Source of the DNA: Bacillota bacterium
Lineage (GTDB): Bacteria > Bacillota > Clostridia > Peptostreptococcales > Anaerovoracaceae
DNA: 7,421 nt
Reading direction: 5' to 3'
Assembly (NCBI GenBank): GCA_016302545.1
Contig: JAEDNK010000072.1
Span: forward strand, 1-7,421
Positions 5,268-7,421 of the stretch are shown piece after piece. The translations under genes were made by a program, and so were the position numbers. A model generated the notes under the pieces. The model made no database searches, was not told where the DNA came from, and saw only the letters and a list, made by a program, of their open reading frames with translations. The first letter of the stretch is position 1. Every line of letters begins with the position of its first letter.

Positions 5268-6776
5268 ATGGCTATAGATCCGCAGTTAAAAGAAAGATTA
5301 CGAAATACGAAGGCGGAATCACTGATTACTGATGCCGACAGCGCCGCTTTGCTGATAAAGGACGGAATGGCTGTAGGTATAAGCGGTTTTACCAATGCAG
5401 GCTATCCTAAGGTAGTCACCCACGCCCTTGCAGAGCAGGCAAAGTCCGGCAGAGAGGTTAAAATCGACCTTTACTCCGGAGCTTCCGTAGGCCCTGAAGT
5501 AGATACTGAATTGACCGAAGCCGGTGTTATCGGAAAGAGAATCCCATATCAGACTAATTCTTCTCTGAGAAAATCCATCAACGCAGGCGCTGTCGATTAT
5601 ATGGATATGCACCTGGGTCGTTCACCTGAGTTTATATCAGGCGGGCATGTAAAGAAAACCGATGTTGCTTTGGTAGAAGCGCTGGCAATTACAGAGGAGG
5701 GTAATCTGATTCCTACAACTTCCGTGGGAAATACACCGACATTTGTTGCAGACGCCGACACTGTTATAGTTGAAATTGCAATGGCTAAGCCTCTGGCTCT
5801 GGAAGGTATGGCGGATATCTATATGCAGGAAAAGCCGCCTTTGAGAAAACCTGTTCCCCTGACCCATCCGGGAGACCGCATCGGCACTCCTTATATAGAA
5901 TGCGGCTGGGATAAGATAAAAGCGATCGTTATTTCCGACAAGAGCGACCTTACCAGACCTCTCGCAGCCATCTCGGAAGATTCGAAGAAAATCGGACAGA
6001 ACATCATAAAGTTCCTTGAAAACGAAGTGGCTTCAGGCCGCATGGGTAAGTCCCTGCTTCCAATCCAGTCAGGTGTAGGCTCTGTTGCCAATGCGGTGTT
6101 ATACGGTCTACGCGACTCAGACTTCGAAAATCTCACCTGTTACACCGAGGTTATTCAGGATTCCATGCTGGATCTTGTGAAATGTGGAAAAGCCAGCGTC
6201 GCATCCTGTACTGCTCTCGCACCTTCTCCGGAAGCTCAGGAAGCATTCTTCAGGGACATCGACTTTTATAAGGAGCACATAATATTCCGTCCCCAGGAAA
6301 TTTCCAATTCCATCGAAGTATCTCACCGGCTTGGCTTAATTGCAATGAATACGGCTCTTGAGGTGGACATTTACGGAAATGTTAACTCAACCCATGTACA
6401 GGGCAAAAAAATGATGAACGGCATCGGCGGTTCCGGTGACTTTTCCCGTTCCGCATCACTGGTAATCTTCACTACATCATCCATTGCCAAGGACGGAGCC
6501 ATCTCCTCCATCGTGCCTATGTGCCCTCACGTAGACCACACCGAGCATGAAGTTATGGTAATCGTAACGGAACAGGGATATGCTGATTTAAGAGGTCTTT
6601 CTCCTAAGGAAAGAGCTGTTAAGATCATTGAAAACTGCGCTCACCCTGACTACAGAGAAAAGCTCATGGACTACTTTAACAGGGCCTGCGAAGAGATGCC
6701 TTGCCAGACACCTCACCTTCTGGAGGAAGCACTGTCATGGCACACTAAGTTTGAAAAGACGGGAAGCATGAAATAG
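5268..6776 (+). CDS. Acetyl-CoA hydrolase/transferase family CoA-transferase (succinyl-CoA:acetate type)
   Basis: Class I CoA-transferase of the AarC/Cat1/ScpC group, which moves CoA between acyl-CoA and a carboxylate through a glutamyl-CoA thioester. The 502-residue length fits the family. Visible features are the N-terminal VGISGFTNAGYPK (36-48), SGVGSVANAVL (268-278), and CYTEVIQD (291-298) with E294 as the predicted catalytic glutamate. The glycine-rich NGIGGSGDFSRSA (384-396) and VPMCPHVDHTEHEV (416-429) follow. No signal peptide or membrane segment is seen, so it should act in the cytoplasm. The likeliest reaction is CoA exchange between succinyl-CoA and acetate. Propionyl-CoA/succinate or butyryl-CoA/acetate exchange cannot be ruled out from sequence. 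The ATG at 5268 has AAAGGAGG 8 nt upstream. The gene appears monocistronic, divergent from pyk and convergent with an aminotransferase gene. Confidence 0.92.
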   Translation: MAIDPQLKERLRNTKAESLITDADSAALLIKDGMAVGISGFTNAGYPKVVTHALAEQAKSGREVKIDLYSGASVGPEVDTELTEAGVIGKRIPYQTNSSLRKSINAGAVDYMDMHLGRSPEFISGGHVKKTDVALVEALAITEEGNLIPTTSVGNTPTFVADADTVIVEIAMAKPLALEGMADIYMQEKPPLRKPVPLTHPGDRIGTPYIECGWDKIKAIVISDKSDLTRPLAAISEDSKKIGQNIIKFLENEVASGRMGKSLLPIQSGVGSVANAVLYGLRDSDFENLTCYTEVIQDSMLDLVKCGKASVASCTALAPSPEAQEAFFRDIDFYKEHIIFRPQEISNSIEVSHRLGLIAMNTALEVDIYGNVNSTHVQGKKMMNGIGGSGDFSRSASLVIFTTSSIAKDGAISSIVPMCPHVDHTEHEVMVIVTEQGYADLRGLSPKERAVKIIENCAHPDYREKLMDYFNRACEEMPCQTPHLLEEALSWHTKFEKTGSMK

Positions 6777-6800
6777 AATAAAAATTGTTGCTATTATTGA

Positions 6801-6838
6801 AAAAGCTGCTTGAAGGCACCAACCCGAAAGCAGCTTTT
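6801..6838. terminator. Bidirectional terminator between the CoA-transferase and aminotransferase genes
   Basis: AAAAGCTGCT (6801-6810) pairs perfectly with AGCAGCTTTT (6829-6838), and T6811-A6828 adds one pair, leaving a 16-nt loop. On the minus strand the stem is followed by an uninterrupted run of five T. On the plus strand four T are followed by GGCTTCTTC. It lies 24 nt after the CoA-transferase stop and about 30 nt beyond the aminotransferase stop, so it can serve both convergent genes. Confidence 0.82.
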
Positions 6839-6867
6839 GGCTTCTTCAAATTCCGCCTTTATCTCAT

Positions 6868-7421
6868 CTATTCTCTAAACAGTTCCATGCGTCCGATTCG
6901 GGCAAATGCTTCTTCGATTACCGATTTGTCAACGGTACATGCAATGCGCAGATATCCTTCGCCGCAGGCTCCAAATGCGTTGCCCGGCAGCATCAGTACA
7001 TGTGCCTCCTGCAAAATGCGGGCAGCAGCTTCTTCAGAGGTCAGGTTGGTATCTTTTATATTGATAAATAAATAAAAGCTCCCTTTTGGCGGATAAAGGA
7101 CATGCATCTTCGGTATGCGGTTTATACACTCCGCCGCAAAGAACATTCTGTCCCGAAAGACTTCAATTAGCTGCGGCTGCACTTCTTCCCGATGCTGCAA
7201 TGCGTAAAGGGCTGCCCTCTGGGACACGGACGGTGCAGTAAAAACCACGTTTTCGTTGATCTGCTGTATGACCTGTATAATCGGTTCCGGAGCCACGATA
7301 CAGCCGACACGCCAGCCTGTCATTACGAAATCCTTAGAAAAGCTGTTCAAAGTAATCGTGCGCTGTGCCATGCCCGGCAGGCTTGCAAATGGTATAAACG
7401 GATGCTGATAACTGTATGCCG
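6868..7421 (-). CDS. PLP-dependent class I/II aminotransferase, C-terminal part (N-terminus outside the window)
   Basis: Fold-type I pyridoxal-phosphate aminotransferase. 183 residues are visible, and the gene runs off the right edge. The reading frame stays open from the window end through AYSYQHPFIPFASLPG into MAQRTITLNSFSK, so the internal ATG at 7371 is not the true start. The PLP-binding motif is NSFSKDFVMTGWRVG, with the Schiff-base lysine encoded at 7333-7335. Further family features are APSVSQRAALYAL, PPKGSFYLFINI and the C-terminal YLRIACT, whose Arg typically binds the substrate carboxylate. The pattern fits the aspartate/aromatic aminotransferase and PatA-like subgroup. The substrate cannot be assigned without the N-terminal half. 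The stop is TAG at 6868, followed by the shared terminator. The stretch of about 90 nt to the CoA-transferase stop holds no gene. Confidence 0.93.
   Translation of the reverse strand, partial: AYSYQHPFIPFASLPGMAQRTITLNSFSKDFVMTGWRVGCIVAPEPIIQVIQQINENVVFTAPSVSQRAALYALQHREEVQPQLIEVFRDRMFFAAECINRIPKMHVLYPPKGSFYLFINIKDTNLTSEEAAARILQEAHVLMLPGNAFGACGEGYLRIACTVDKSVIEEAFARIGRMELFRE

Noticed and set aside
6801..6838. Both terminators have large (16-18 nt) loops, which could hint at attenuators or small RNAs.
   Set aside because: The two loops share no sequence, both hairpins lie between convergent genes, and ordinary bidirectional termination explains them.

Overview
The window looks like ordinary chromosomal housekeeping DNA from a Gram-positive, probably anaerobic Clostridia-type member of the Bacillota. 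Supporting this are a spoVG gene, strong AGGAGG-like ribosome binding sites, sigma-A type promoters with extended -10 elements, Firmicutes-type MurC and GlmU sequences, AT-rich spacers around genes of moderate GC, and a fermentation-type CoA-transferase. The exact family cannot be fixed from the sequence. I found no mobile element, CRISPR array, RNA gene or defence system, and the window does not contain an obvious new multi-gene system.

Layout. Left block, minus strand (3-3123): murC, then a GlmU-like acetyltransferase, then prs. The spacers are 52 and 39 nt with no terminator, so this is most likely one operon read right to left from an extended -10 promoter near 3165. Centre (3124-3655): a compact divergent control region, then spoVG on the plus strand, then a bidirectional terminator. 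Middle-right (3656-5077): pyruvate kinase on the minus strand. A second divergent control region (5078-5267) separates it from an acetate/succinate-type CoA-transferase on the plus strand (5268-6776). Another bidirectional terminator follows. The right edge holds the C-terminal part of a class I/II aminotransferase on the minus strand, cut by the window end.

How the genes fit together. MurC adds L-alanine to UDP-MurNAc. The GlmU acetyltransferase domain makes GlcNAc-1-phosphate for UDP-GlcNAc. Prs makes PRPP for nucleotides. The left operon therefore joins cell-wall precursor and nucleotide supply, a pairing known from the spoVG-glmU-prs neighbourhood of Bacillota. Here spoVG points away from glmU-prs, and murC lies between them. 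Pyruvate kinase and the CoA-transferase are both central-carbon/fermentation enzymes, but each appears to be its own transcription unit.

Most worth a second look: the GlmU homologue lacks the whole N-terminal uridylyltransferase domain yet keeps its catalytic acetyltransferase residues and its own ribosome binding site. The start of the spoVG transcript carries a 30-nt imperfect palindrome with a GNRA loop and tandem G.A mismatches, just downstream of a perfect 9-bp tandem repeat that overlaps the -35 box.
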